A stretch of 64,000 bases of DNA. It comes from Flavobacteriaceae bacterium (GTDB lineage: Bacteria > Bacteroidota > Bacteroidia > Flavobacteriales > Flavobacteriaceae). The stretch spans positions 1 through 64,000 of the forward strand of contig JAESRX010000011.1 in NCBI GenBank assembly GCA_016764435.1. The letters are read 5' to 3'. Shown here one piece after another: positions 37,507 to 46,463 of this stretch. Within the stretch, counting starts at the first letter, position 1. The number at the start of each line of letters is the position of its first letter. A model generated the notes under the pieces. The model was not told the origin of the DNA and did no database searches. It worked only from the letters and a program-made list of their open reading frames with translations. The position numbers were made by a program, and so were the translations under genes.

Positions 37507-39521
37507 TATTGCTTATCGTCTGTTAGTAACATTAAAACATGAGCCGCACTCCAACTGAAATTCTGGGCATTTAATCCCTCTCCACTAATGGGGTGATAGT
37601 TCTCCCGAATGGAAGGCCCTTTCTCTAGTATTCCTGCCGCTCCTTTTAATAATTGTACCGTTGCCTTTTGAGCTTCTTTATCAAATCCATAATTTTGCAA
37701 TCCTACAATCCCAAAGTACGATTGATCCAACCAATTAGGACCTCGCCAATATCCTTCCATGGGATTAAATTTCGGATCACTTGCGCTCAACGTTTGAAAT
37801 GGAACTTTCGTAAAAAACTCGGCAGGGTCCATCATTACTTCTTTAACTCTAGACGCTTGTGTTGCTGTGGCAGCATTCGCCCATAATGGTAACCAGCCTT
37901 CACAACCTTTTACTTTAATTTTAGTTTTTCCATCCAAGGAAGTATCATAAAACCAACCATCCTCTTCATCATAAAACTGAGACTGAATTTTTAATTTAAG
38001 TATGGTGGCTTCCTTTAAGTAGTGATCACTATCGTCTTTTAATCCAATTTTTAATGCCAATTCACTCAAATACAATTTCTCTGCATATAAATAAGCGTTC
38101 AAATCCACACTTTCCTGGTTTAAGGAATACGCGTCCTCTGATGTTTTTAAAATTTTACTCGTATCAAAACGCACCGCATTGTCCATCCCACTTTCCCATT
38201 TGGCGGCCACTAAAGTACCATCTGTAGCTCCATACTCACACAAACCATCTTGGTCATAATCCCTATTTTTATACCACCAACTATGGTATAGTTTTAATTT
38301 GGGATACATTTCCTTGATAAAATCCACGGCATCATCTTCCTGTATGATTTTTGACACAGCCCATGCTGCCAATGGGGGTTTAGTATCTCGGTAATTATGT
38401 TTTTCTATGCTAGTATCTCTAAAAATACAATCTACAACAAACCCGTTTTCTGATTGATATTCAAACATCGTCCGCATTTGATTTTTCGCCAACTCACTGT
38501 TGTATTTGGCAAGCCCAGCCGCATGTTTCCATGAATCCCAAGCCCAGAACCCATGAAACCATTTGTAGTGGTAACTTGGAAACAGGCCTTCAAATTTTAA
38601 TTCCCCTGCGGCAATACGCCAATTATTTTGCAGGGTAAAAACTGATTTTGCCAAAGGTATTTGATAGATACTATCCGTCAATTGCTCCTTTTTATAAGAA
38701 AACAAACGTGCCAACTGAATCTCTTTGTCTTCAATTCTGTCTGTAATATTCCCTGAAAATTTAAGAGGATTCAATTTCCTTTTCTCTTGCTCCCAATCAT
38801 ATTCAGGAAAAATAAACGTTTGAGACAGTCGCAATTCTTTTTGCTCATTAGGAAGTAAGGTGAAATTATCTCCTTGGGAGATATAACTAGAATCATTTAC
38901 AAATAATGTAGTCTCCTTATCAAAAACAAGATGGCCTACAGCTTGTGATTTACTACTTCGTATTGATAATTCATTAGATGCTTCTCTCGTTATTTTTAAG
39001 CCTAGATTAGGAAATAGCATTCCTTTCCAATTACTTCTTAAGACAATTTTAGCCTCAGAAATATTGGTGATATAAGTATTCAAGACAGCGGTGTGCCCAC
39101 TTGTAAAGAATAATTGTTGTGTCACTTTTAGATGATCGTTTGCTAAGGTCTGCTCTAAATGACTTAAAAAACCATCTCGTTTATGAGAACTAAATACTAC
39201 AGGTTTCCCATGCTCTATAAGTTGCAATTCTGAGAGTATGTCACTTGCCCAAACACCATTTTGTTGGGTCATTAAAAAAGGCCCAGAAAAACCTAAACTT
39301 TTTACCTTTGGTAAACTATAGGCAAACCAAGCTCCTTGGTCTGAAAACATTAACATATTCCTATCTTTTGGATGCGTAGGCGTCCCTAGATAGTCTAATG
39401 TATTCACAGTTTCTAGCACATAATTAGAACGCAACAGTGAATCTTCATGATCAGAACTATCACAAGAAATTACAAAAAACATACTGAAAATTAACGAAAA
39501 AAATAGAAGAGAGTGTCTCAT
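37506..39521 (-). CDS. GH63-type alpha-glucosidase, lipoprotein
   Basis: A 671-residue exported protein with a lipoprotein signal (FFVISCDSSD, Cys 20). After an N-terminal beta-sandwich it has the (alpha/alpha)6 barrel of GH63/MGH1-like enzymes. The acid region is WHGFWAWDSWKHA near residue 325, followed by GMDNAVRFD, and the C-terminal base region is IRENYHPISGEG near residue 642, matching E. coli YgjK. GH63 enzymes remove alpha-glucose; YgjK has been reported, as I recall, to favour Glc-alpha1,2-Gal. First gene of the operon GH63-fusion-GH2, translationally coupled to the fusion. A dyad (39576-39592) lies 55 bases upstream. Confidence 0.85.
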   Translation of the reverse strand: MRHSLLFFSLIFSMFFVISCDSSDHEDSLLRSNYVLETVNTLDYLGTPTHPKDRNMLMFSDQGAWFAYSLPKVKSLGFSGPFLMTQQNGVWASDILSELQLIEHGKPVVFSSHKRDGFLSHLEQTLANDHLKVTQQLFFTSGHTAVLNTYITNISEAKIVLRSNWKGMLFPNLGLKITREASNELSIRSSKSQAVGHLVFDKETTLFVNDSSYISQGDNFTLLPNEQKELRLSQTFIFPEYDWEQEKRKLNPLKFSGNITDRIEDKEIQLARLFSYKKEQLTDSIYQIPLAKSVFTLQNNWRIAAGELKFEGLFPSYHYKWFHGFWAWDSWKHAAGLAKYNSELAKNQMRTMFEYQSENGFVVDCIFRDTSIEKHNYRDTKPPLAAWAVSKIIQEDDAVDFIKEMYPKLKLYHSWWYKNRDYDQDGLCEYGATDGTLVAAKWESGMDNAVRFDTSKILKTSEDAYSLNQESVDLNAYLYAEKLYLSELALKIGLKDDSDHYLKEATILKLKIQSQFYDEEDGWFYDTSLDGKTKIKVKGCEGWLPLWANAATATQASRVKEVMMDPAEFFTKVPFQTLSASDPKFNPMEGYWRGPNWLDQSYFGIVGLQNYGFDKEAQKATVQLLKGAAGILEKGPSIRENYHPISGEGLNAQNFSWSAAHVLMLLTDDKQ

Positions 39522-39884
39522 AAATACTTACTGTTTTTTTATACTGACTATTAACTATCGTATAAAAATACACTAAGCGTATTCCGTACGCTAATAAAGG
39601 TTAATAAAATGTTTATTTAGGATAAAATACCATTGTTAGGAGAGAGACGTGATTTTATACTCTTTACTTAGATACGTAGAAGCACCTTCATTTAAGGGGA
39701 ATTAAAAAATCATTTTACAAAAAAATAAGTGGTAAAAACTGAACAGTAAATTGCACTTCATGTTCGTTATTGGGGAGCTACAAAAATCCTGGGTTTCACC
39801 TAGAAAACAGCAAGACCTGTACGGTTTTATTATTTTAATTCTCCTGAAACCTCCGAAAAACCAGGAAGTGTCACACGTATATGG
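39522..39884. other. Regulatory gap between galM and the GH63 operon
   Basis: No convincing gene lies in these 363 bases; a plus-strand frame here is a chance overlap with galM. The region contains a dyad at 39576-39592 and AT-rich sequence suitable for the operon promoter, though no clear TAnnTTTG box was found. Confidence 0.55.
39576..39592. promoter_or_regulatory. Candidate operator of the GH63-fusion-GH2 operon
   Basis: AGCGTA-TTCCG-TACGCT is a perfect 6-5-6 dyad, 55 bases before the GH63 start codon. No regulator gene is adjacent. Confidence 0.5.
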
Positions 39885-40805
39885 CTACTTAATCAGTAGG
39901 TCCATTTTCAGATCCCAAGTCACTGTTTTTTTAGGTTCTAAAACACGCAACCCTGTTTTATTATTAAAACTATCGGCAATACATGTCATTGGTTCTATCG
40001 CTATACTCCTATGATCAGACGGTGTATACACTTGTAAATAAGCCTCAAAATTAGCAGCGGAAGAAAGTGTCATTTTATAGTTTTTTGTTTCCAAACTACT
40101 CACACTTGTTTTTTGAACAAACCCGGTATCAAACTGATGGTTTTCTAATGGAAAAGAACTGGCTAATCCATGTTTACTTCTCCCCACAGGAATCATAGTG
40201 TCATCACAGTCTATTTGGCTATCTCCATCAAAAGATAGGATTGTATCGTCAAAATTATCTAGTAAGAAATAAGGGTGCCATCCAAAACCATACGGAAAAC
40301 TAACAGCATCTGTATTGGTTACCGAAACAGCAATTAAAAGCTCCGATTTAGAAAAGCGATAGCGAATGAAACAATCAAATTCAAAAGGAAATCCCTGCAC
40401 TTTCTCACGGTGTTTATACCTGAATGTAATAGTGGCGTGCTCCTGAGTACATTCCTTAGATTGCACTGTAAAAGATGCATGGTCAATACAGCCATGTATG
40501 GCATTTTCTCTTCCGTTTTCGTTACATTCTAATTGATAAGACGTATTTCCAAAGGTGTAGTTCCCCTTCGCTATTCTATTAGGAAAAGGAAACAAAAAAG
40601 ACGAATTATATCCAGTACTATAAGATGCTAATCCTTCCGTATCTTTTGAAATACCGGCTATTAAAGACACTTTTCCGTACTTTAACTGTTGTAGTGTTGC
40701 ACCTAAATTAGGGTAAACAATCGCTTCAAAGTCCATTTCTGAATGACTGATTACACATTGATTTAATAAAGTATTGGAATCGTTTTTTTCGGTAATTTGA
40801 AACAT
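39885..40805 (-). CDS. Aldose 1-epimerase (galactose mutarotase family)
   Basis: A 306-residue cytosolic beta-sandwich enzyme that interconverts alpha and beta anomers of aldoses. It has FLFPFPNRIAKGNY near residue 70, a histidine in NAIHGC, the catalytic histidine in YGFGWHPYFLL near residue 173 and a C-terminal TGFVQK segment. There is no signal peptide. It lies 363 bases upstream of the GH63 gene on the same strand and would handle galactose or glucose freed by the two glycosidases. Confidence 0.88.
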   Translation of the reverse strand: MFQITEKNDSNTLLNQCVISHSEMDFEAIVYPNLGATLQQLKYGKVSLIAGISKDTEGLASYSTGYNSSFLFPFPNRIAKGNYTFGNTSYQLECNENGRENAIHGCIDHASFTVQSKECTQEHATITFRYKHREKVQGFPFEFDCFIRYRFSKSELLIAVSVTNTDAVSFPYGFGWHPYFLLDNFDDTILSFDGDSQIDCDDTMIPVGRSKHGLASSFPLENHQFDTGFVQKTSVSSLETKNYKMTLSSAANFEAYLQVYTPSDHRSIAIEPMTCIADSFNNKTGLRVLEPKKTVTWDLKMDLLIK

Positions 40806-40977
40806 GGAAGTCTTTGTGTTATTTTTTAGGGAGAGACCATGGCCTGTCAGTAGCTATATTAGAAACATCCATTCTAACAAAGTATCGGCAACACAGAATT
40901 CATCCGATGGCATATTACAATCTCTTTGAAGAATCCGGTAATTACTGGGTATAGCTCTCCTCTATTGCCTTTAGTAA

Positions 40978-41142
40978 TTATTCTTTTTTCTCACGCTCTA
41001 GAATCGCTTTCACGACACCACGATGTACAAAGGTATTTAACACCTGCCATCCCGTTTTCGCATAACTATTTAATAATTCTTCAAAATCCTCATCTTTTTT
41101 GATAGGCGTTCTTTTCTGACTGATAAATTTGTATTCTTTCAT
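40978..41142 (-). CDS. DUF4177-like small protein, copy B
   Basis: A 54-residue protein (MKEYKFIS...) with the DUF4177-type core: EYKF strand, acidic helix and GWQVLNTFVHRGVVKAILER. It is the last of three tiny genes. The ATG at 41142 lies 2 bases after the stop of the preceding membrane-protein gene. Similar in layout to copy A at 41325. Function unknown. Confidence 0.75.
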   Translation of the reverse strand: MKEYKFISQKRTPIKKDEDFEELLNSYAKTGWQVLNTFVHRGVVKAILEREKKE

Positions 41143-41144
41143 TC

Positions 41145-41324
41145 TTATTCGTTTTGAGAGCAACAATCGCCCGATTTCTTATAAATATACCATCGAAGTC
41201 CAATAGTCAGGACAATACATCCTAGACCGATAGCCTGAAAAGTTTCGTTTCTGTTAATCGCCAAAACTACACCAATTACAGGGAACACACGACTCAGAAT
41301 TCTACAAATATTAATAAATGACAT
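41145..41324 (-). CDS. Small membrane protein inside the DUF4177 micro-operon
   Basis: A 59-residue protein beginning MSFINICRILSRVFPVIG, with two hydrophobic stretches (VFPVIGVVLAI and FQAIGLGCIVLTIGLRWYIY) and a C-terminal tail with two adjacent cysteines (GDCCSQNE). Its ATG follows the TAA of copy A directly, and copy B starts 2 bases after its own stop. That tight packing is the main evidence that it is a gene. Confidence 0.7.
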   Translation of the reverse strand: MSFINICRILSRVFPVIGVVLAINRNETFQAIGLGCIVLTIGLRWYIYKKSGDCCSQNE

Positions 41325-41507
41325 TTATACGTTTTTATCACGAACTAACACCGCTTTAAGAATATTGCCCCCTACATTATAACCAACACTAAGTACTTCC
41401 CAACCTTCTTTTGAGTTTTCATTGAATAGCTCTATAAACTCCTCATCCTTTATGGACCATCTACTCGTTGGTTTGATAATTTTATATTCTTTGATTGAAC
41501 GTATCAT
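41325..41507 (-). CDS. DUF4177-like small protein, copy A
   Basis: A 60-residue protein with the core EYKIIKP..., an acidic helix (DEEFIELFNENSKEGWEVLSV) and a terminal strand with AVLVRD. It is clearly related to copy B. First gene of the three-gene operon. It lies about 95 bases from the divergent S1/P1 nuclease gene. Confidence 0.75.
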   Translation of the reverse strand: MIRSIKEYKIIKPTSRWSIKDEEFIELFNENSKEGWEVLSVGYNVGGNILKAVLVRDKNV

Positions 41508-41540
41508 CTGTTGTTTTTTTTATACGATAAAGGTATTCTA

Positions 41541-41577
41541 TTTTTTTGAAGTTTGACTTCAGTTTTTTTGAAGTTTT
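41541..41577 (+). repeat. Direct and inverted repeat before the S1/P1 nuclease gene
   Basis: TTTTTTTGAAGTTT occurs twice (41541-41554 and 41563-41576), and the first copy forms the dyad GAAGT-TTG-ACTTC (41548-41560). The cluster ends 25 bases before the nuclease ATG, a position suited to transcriptional control. Confidence 0.4.
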
Positions 41578-41601
41578 CCTATCTTGCAAAAAAACAATTA
41601 T

Positions 41602-42399
41602 ATGAACAAACTCAAAACATACGGACTCTTATTTCTATTCTTAACTAGTTTTTTTATAACAAACGCTAACAATGGAGAAGACTGGGGAAGCACCGGACAT
41701 AGAACCACAGGTAAAATTGCAGAAAAATACCTCAGTAAACGCGCCAAACGAAACATCTCAAAATTACTAGATGGAAAAAGCTTGGCTTTTGTATCGACCT
41801 TTGGAGATGAGATAAAATCTGACAAAAGTGAATTGTACCGTAGTTTTTACAGTTGGCATTATGTGAATTTTCCATTTAACAGCAAGTATGAAGATTCTAA
41901 CAAAAACCCAAAAGGAGACCTTATTGTAGGGATTGAAACCTGCATTCAAAAAATAAAAAGCGATACGGAGACCAAAGAAACCAAAGCTATTTATTTAAAA
42001 ATGCTCATCCACTTAATCGGTGACTTACACCAACCTTTACACGTAGGACGTGGAGAAGATAAAGGAGGGAATACCATCCAAGTACAATGGTTTAAAAAAG
42101 GCACCAACCTCCACCGAGTTTGGGATTCTAATATGATAAACCATTACGACATGGGCTATATTGAATTAGCTGCAAATGCAGATAAGTTGACAAAAAAACA
42201 AGTAAAATCCATCCAAAAAGGAACCGTTTTAGACTGGGCTTACGACACTCAAAAACTAGCGATTAAAGTGTACGAGACCGCAAAATCTGGCGATAAATTA
42301 TGGTATAGCTATCCTTATGAAAATTTCGGAACTGTACGCAGTCAATTGCAAAAAGGAGGCATTAGATTAGCAAAAGTATTGAATACTATTTTTGGATAA
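41602..42399 (+). CDS. S1/P1-type zinc nuclease
   Basis: A 265-residue exported enzyme that degrades single-stranded nucleic acids, or a phospholipase C-like relative with the same trinuclear zinc site. Residues 1-22 are a Sec signal peptide. The mature chain starts NNGEDWGSTGHRTTG, with the Trp and first His that bind zinc, and continues with the SWHYVNFP and HLIGDLHQPLHVGRGEDKGGN motif near residue 142, typical of S1/P1. Its likely role is extracellular or periplasmic phosphate and nucleotide scavenging. ATG 41602 chosen; an upstream frame adds only a few unlikely residues. Confidence 0.92.
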   Translation: MNKLKTYGLLFLFLTSFFITNANNGEDWGSTGHRTTGKIAEKYLSKRAKRNISKLLDGKSLAFVSTFGDEIKSDKSELYRSFYSWHYVNFPFNSKYEDSNKNPKGDLIVGIETCIQKIKSDTETKETKAIYLKMLIHLIGDLHQPLHVGRGEDKGGNTIQVQWFKKGTNLHRVWDSNMINHYDMGYIELAANADKLTKKQVKSIQKGTVLDWAYDTQKLAIKVYETAKSGDKLWYSYPYENFGTVRSQLQKGGIRLAKVLNTIFG

Positions 42400-42420
42400 A
42401 CATACTAAAATACATCTTCT

Positions 42421-42449
42421 AAAGGCTTGCTATTTTAGCAGGCCTTTTT
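42421..42449. terminator. Terminator shared by convergent nuclease and Nudix genes
   Basis: AAAGGCTTGCT and AGCAGGCCTTT form a stem with one mismatch around ATTTT, followed by T-runs in both directions. The Nudix stop codon (42430) lies inside the hairpin. Confidence 0.8.
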
Positions 42450-42816
42450 CATGTAATAATTCCAGTATTTCTCTATAGTCAAAGGATAATGGCAGTTCCA
42501 TTGCTTTCGCATAAGAATACCAATCATACGCAAGTACCTCTTCCTCTTGAATTGTAATTTCCCCGGACCAAGTTCCCAAAAACCGAAAGAATTCCCGCGC
42601 TTCCCAAACACCTTTCTTTAATATTTCTGTAGGCTTAAAATCCAATCCACATTCTTCCTTTACCTCTCTAATTACATTTTCTTCGGCAGTTTCTCCTGCT
42701 ACTGCTCTACCTCCTGGACATCCCCAATATAAGGGATAATGCTCCGTATAATTAGACCGTTGCAATAGCAGTATTTTATTGTTTTGTAAAATGATGGCAG
42801 ATGCGGCTAGGATCAT
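42430..42816 (-). CDS. Nudix hydrolase (MutT-like)
   Basis: A 128-residue cytosolic protein with the complete Nudix box (GGRAVAGETAEENVIREVKE followed by ECGL) beginning near residue 35, preceded by LYWGCPGG. Size and layout are MutT-like, so oxidised nucleotide cleansing is possible, but the substrate cannot be read from sequence. Its 3' end overlaps the shared terminator. A -7 box (TACTTTTG, 42859-42852) and a hairpin lie just upstream. Confidence 0.88.
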   Translation of the reverse strand: MILAASAIILQNNKILLLQRSNYTEHYPLYWGCPGGRAVAGETAEENVIREVKEECGLDFKPTEILKKGVWEAREFFRFLGTWSGEITIQEEEVLAYDWYSYAKAMELPLSFDYREILELLHEKGLLK

Positions 42817-43134
42817 ATATTGCTTATTAAAAATCGAGGGACATTCCCTCTCAAAAGTAGTTAGATCGCTTTTATTTTAAAAAATAGGCAGCACTCTTTA
42901 AATCTTAATTTGTAAAAATAACAACTCAAAGAAGCTCCTATAAAAGAGGCTACACTTACGAGCCTCTCTCATAAATTCTAAATTAATTAAATATATTTTA
43001 AAAAAAGAAACTCTCAGATAAAATTTAAAAACTACACTAACAAATTGCGCACAGTAAAGATAGTTTGTACTTTTACCACCTTGAAAAAAAGTACACCAAA
43101 TCGTTTTTCAAGAATACATACTAAAATCACTTTT
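42817..43134. other. Divergent promoter region between Nudix and bestrophin genes
   Basis: No gene. For the Nudix gene (minus strand) it holds the -7 box TACTTTTG (42859 to 42852), and GAGGGA-CAT-TCCCTC (42836-42850) at the predicted transcript start. On the bestrophin side there is a 7-bp stem AGAGGCT/AGCCTCT (42945-42967) with a 9-base loop. Confidence 0.5.
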
Positions 43135-44037
43135 ATGATCGTCAACAGTCGCATCCCCATTTCATACTTTTTTCACAAAATAAAATGGGACCTACTCATC
43201 AGTGCCATTTTTTCCATCATCATTTATTTTGCGACTACTTATGGCAATCTCTCTTTTAAACTACCGCTTACTTTCAGTGGGTTATTAGGAACTTCTATTT
43301 CCCTATTACTCTCTTTTAAATTAAGCCAGTCTTATGACAGATGGTGGGAAGCACGTAAAATATGGGGAACCATCCTTATAGAAACGCGTAGTTTAATCAT
43401 TCAAATAAAAAACTATAGCAAAGCGACTGAAAATATCAGTCCATTACTAAAAAAAATCACCTACCGCCAAATTGCTTGGAATTATGCATTGAGTCGTTCT
43501 TTAAGAAATCAAGAACCTTTAAAATACCATGCCCATTTTTTAGACAAAGAAGAAGCAATCGAAGTAAAAAAACACTTGAACATACCCTTAGCAATATTGG
43601 ATAAACAATCCAAAAACGTAGTTGATCTATTAGATGAAGGAGCTATCAATCAGTTTCAACAAGTGCAAATAGATCAAACCATCTCTAATTTAGGAACCTG
43701 CATGGGACAAGCAGAACGTATTAAAAACACCTATTTCCCTAAAACCTATCGTGTTACATTACACCTATTTATTTACCTGTTTTTACTATCCTTGTCATTT
43801 TCTTTTTATTTAGATCATAGCAATGTTTTTATCTACACACCCTTATTAATATGTATCGCGACTCCATTCTTTTTATTGGAAAAAATAGCTTTTGACATGC
43901 AAGATCCTTTTGAAAACAAACCTACTGACACCTCCTCTACAGCCATATCAACCACCTTGGAAATTAACTTAAAACAGTTGATTAACGATCCTGATGTACC
44001 GGAACCACTCACTACGGACACCTTTTATATTTTGTAA
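43135..44037 (+). CDS. Bestrophin family anion channel
   Basis: A 300-residue inner-membrane protein of the bestrophin/UPF0187 family, pentameric anion channels. The N-terminus holds ISYFFHKIKWDLLISAIFS and the hallmark LPLTFSGLLGTSISLLLSFK, then SYDRWWEARKIWG, the best conserved stretch. A second pair of helices lies near residues 218-260, and an acidic QDPFENKPTDT segment, like the Ca-clasp end of the family, near residue 258. The ATG at 43135 fits the family start; the longer frame from 43045 does not. Confidence 0.9.
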   Translation: MIVNSRIPISYFFHKIKWDLLISAIFSIIIYFATTYGNLSFKLPLTFSGLLGTSISLLLSFKLSQSYDRWWEARKIWGTILIETRSLIIQIKNYSKATENISPLLKKITYRQIAWNYALSRSLRNQEPLKYHAHFLDKEEAIEVKKHLNIPLAILDKQSKNVVDLLDEGAINQFQQVQIDQTISNLGTCMGQAERIKNTYFPKTYRVTLHLFIYLFLLSLSFSFYLDHSNVFIYTPLLICIATPFFLLEKIAFDMQDPFENKPTDTSSTAISTTLEINLKQLINDPDVPEPLTTDTFYIL

Positions 44038-44422
44038 ATGCCACGGGGCCTCCAACGGCTCCCAAAAGGAATAAGTTGACCAACAATAAGAGTGAAAAAC
44101 AGCAGCACACTAGACGTACTACATTTTACGGCCGTCTCTCTTCCCTGGTGAACACGGGAAAGCAGGGTAAAACAAGTGCGTAGCAGTGTAAAAGATGAAG
44201 TAATACTGAGTAATATAGGATCGTTAAAAACCTTAGATCCCGCACTATTATAATAAAGCGAAGTCCTCGAAAGAACTATCAAAAAACCTGACCTTACACG
44301 AATTTTAATACTGTGAGCACTTTATTTACAGTGTATAGCAATGGCATTAAATTTCAACTAAACAAAAAAAATCCACCCTTTTACAGGTGGATTTTTTAAT
44401 AAAATCAATTAAAACTGACTCC
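44038..44422. other. Intergenic region with an unexplained GC-richer segment
   Basis: No convincing gene: a minus-strand frame overlaps the bestrophin end and has no family features. The stretch 44041-44180 is clearly richer in G and C than its surroundings and has a possible CCCTG/CAGGG stem near 44145-44170. It could be the remnant of a mobile element or a structured RNA. The htpG terminator closes the region. Confidence 0.45.
44366..44397 (-). terminator. Intrinsic terminator after htpG
   Basis: TCCACC (44372-44377) pairs with GGTGGA (44386-44391), extended by A/T pairs on both sides, around an 8-base loop. It lies 26 bases past the htpG stop. Confidence 0.88.
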
Positions 44423-46306
44423 TTATTTTATCATTTCAAAACTACGTTTGATAAAGTTTGTTAAATCTTCACCTTGCAATAAATTTTGAGACAATCTCGC
44501 CAAATCAAATGCTTGAGTAATTAATTTCGCTTGATCGGTAGCTTCTTTTGAATTTAAGATATCGCTCACTAATGGATTGTTTGTATTCACCACTAAGTTA
44601 TACATGTCTGGGAAGTTACCCATTCCCATCATACCTCCACCTCCAGTAGCTTGCATGTCTTTCATACGACGCATAAATTCTGGTTGTGTGATTATAAATG
44701 GATTGGCCGCTGAGTCCATTGCTTCTAATTGAACCGTATAAGATTCTTTAGGAACATTTGCCTCAATAATAGGCTTTAAGGTATCTTTTTCAGCATCACT
44801 CAACTTAGAAATTACATCCTCGTCTTTTTTGATTAAGTTATCAATATGATCCGAATCCACACGTACAAACATTACATTCTCCTTAGCACCTTCTAATTTT
44901 TGAATTAAATGTGGAGCAATCTGAGTATCTAATAATAATACTTGGTATCCTTTATCTTTCGCTGCTTGAATAAAACTGTGTTGTCCCTTCACATCAGAAG
45001 CATACAATACCACCATTTTACCATCCTTATCGGTTTGGTTAGCCTTGATTTTCTCTTCTAATTCTGTGTAAGTAAAGAAGGTATCATCTACTGTAGGGTA
45101 TAAAGCAAATTTTTCTGATTTCTCAAAGAATTTGTCTTCTGTTAACATTCCGTACTCGATGATCATTTTAATATCATTCCACTTTTTCTCATAAGCTTCA
45201 CGATCACTTTTAAACAAACCTGCCAGTTTATCACCTACTTTTCTAGTGATATAACTTGCTATTTTCTTTACTGCACCATCCGTTTGTAAATAAGAACGTG
45301 ATACATTTAAAGGAATGTCTGGAGAATCAATAACTCCACGTAACATTTGTAAAAAATCAGGTACAATTCCCTCTACATTATCCGTAACAAATACTTGATT
45401 CTGGTACAATTGGATACGGTCTTTTTTAGGATCCATATTCGGTGTTAACTTAGGGAAATATAAAATTCCTGTTAAGTTAAATGGATAATCAACATTTAAG
45501 TGAATGTTAAATAAAGGTTCGTCAAACTGCATTGGATACAACTCACGGTAGAAGCTTTTATAATCTTCGTCCGTTAAATCAGATGGCTTTTTAGTCCAAG
45601 CTGGATTTGGGTTATTTACAATATTATCTACAGTAATTTCTTCCGCTTTAGCATCTTTATCCGCATCTTTAGGTAAAGGTAAGGTCTCTGTCTTTGTTCC
45701 AAATTTAATTGGAATAGGCATAAACTTATTGTATTTACTTAATAACTCGTTAATACGTCCATCTTCCAAAAACTCAAGAGAGTCCTCATCTACATGCAAT
45801 ACAATCTCCGTTCCTCTTTCAGTTCTTTCTGTATCTTCTAAAGTGTATTTAGGAGACCCATCACATTCCCAGCGTACTGCTTGAGCACCCTCTTTAAAAG
45901 ATTTGGTAAAAATCTCTACTTTTTCAGCAACCATAAAAGCAGAATAGAATCCAAGACCAAAATGTCCAATAATTCCTGTTTCTGCATCTTTGTATTTTTC
46001 TACAAACTCCTCAGCTCCAGAAAAAGCCACTTGGTTAATGTATTTTTCTACTTCCTCTCCTGTCATTCCAATTCCTTGGTCGATAATGCGAATTTGTTTC
46101 GCTTCTTTATCCACTTTAATCTCTAACATTGGAGTTCCAATATCACCTTTCACTTCTCCTAAAGTAGATAAGTGTTTTAATTTTAAGGTTGCATCGGTTG
46201 CATTCGAAATTAATTCACGTAAAAATATTTCGTGATCCGAATACAAGAATTTTTTTATAATAGGGAAAATATTTTCTGCCGTTACATTAATGTTTCCTGT
46301 TGCCAT
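44423..46306 (-). CDS. htpG: Molecular chaperone HtpG (Hsp90)
   Basis: A 627-residue cytosolic Hsp90. The N-terminal ATPase (GHKL) domain shows FLRELISNATDATLKL, DQGIGMTGEEV and IGHFGLGFYSAFMV. The middle domain includes NVSRSYLQ, and the C-terminal dimerisation domain follows. The linker is acidic and short (DADKDAKAEEI), as in bacteria. It is monocistronic with its own terminator. Confidence 0.96.
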   Translation of the reverse strand: MATGNINVTAENIFPIIKKFLYSDHEIFLRELISNATDATLKLKHLSTLGEVKGDIGTPMLEIKVDKEAKQIRIIDQGIGMTGEEVEKYINQVAFSGAEEFVEKYKDAETGIIGHFGLGFYSAFMVAEKVEIFTKSFKEGAQAVRWECDGSPKYTLEDTERTERGTEIVLHVDEDSLEFLEDGRINELLSKYNKFMPIPIKFGTKTETLPLPKDADKDAKAEEITVDNIVNNPNPAWTKKPSDLTDEDYKSFYRELYPMQFDEPLFNIHLNVDYPFNLTGILYFPKLTPNMDPKKDRIQLYQNQVFVTDNVEGIVPDFLQMLRGVIDSPDIPLNVSRSYLQTDGAVKKIASYITRKVGDKLAGLFKSDREAYEKKWNDIKMIIEYGMLTEDKFFEKSEKFALYPTVDDTFFTYTELEEKIKANQTDKDGKMVVLYASDVKGQHSFIQAAKDKGYQVLLLDTQIAPHLIQKLEGAKENVMFVRVDSDHIDNLIKKDEDVISKLSDAEKDTLKPIIEANVPKESYTVQLEAMDSAANPFIITQPEFMRRMKDMQATGGGGMMGMGNFPDMYNLVVNTNNPLVSDILNSKEATDQAKLITQAFDLARLSQNLLQGEDLTNFIKRSFEMIK

Positions 46307-46463
46307 ATATTTTTTTTAGTTTTTATAATGATATGTACTGTGATAGTCAAAAAAAATACCAAACCATCTATTCTGACAAGATGGCAGAAATTAAGACAAC
46401 TTGGCGAACAATAACATAGGATACAGAATTAATTCATTATCTTACAGGAAACTACCATTATAT

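Noticed and set aside
39751-40014. 87-codon plus-strand frame
   Set aside because: It runs into the 3' end of the mutarotase gene on the other strand and has no family features.
44025-44282. 85-codon minus-strand frame overlapping the bestrophin end
   Set aside because: No start context, no domain and overlap with a real gene; more likely a by-product of the GC-richer segment.
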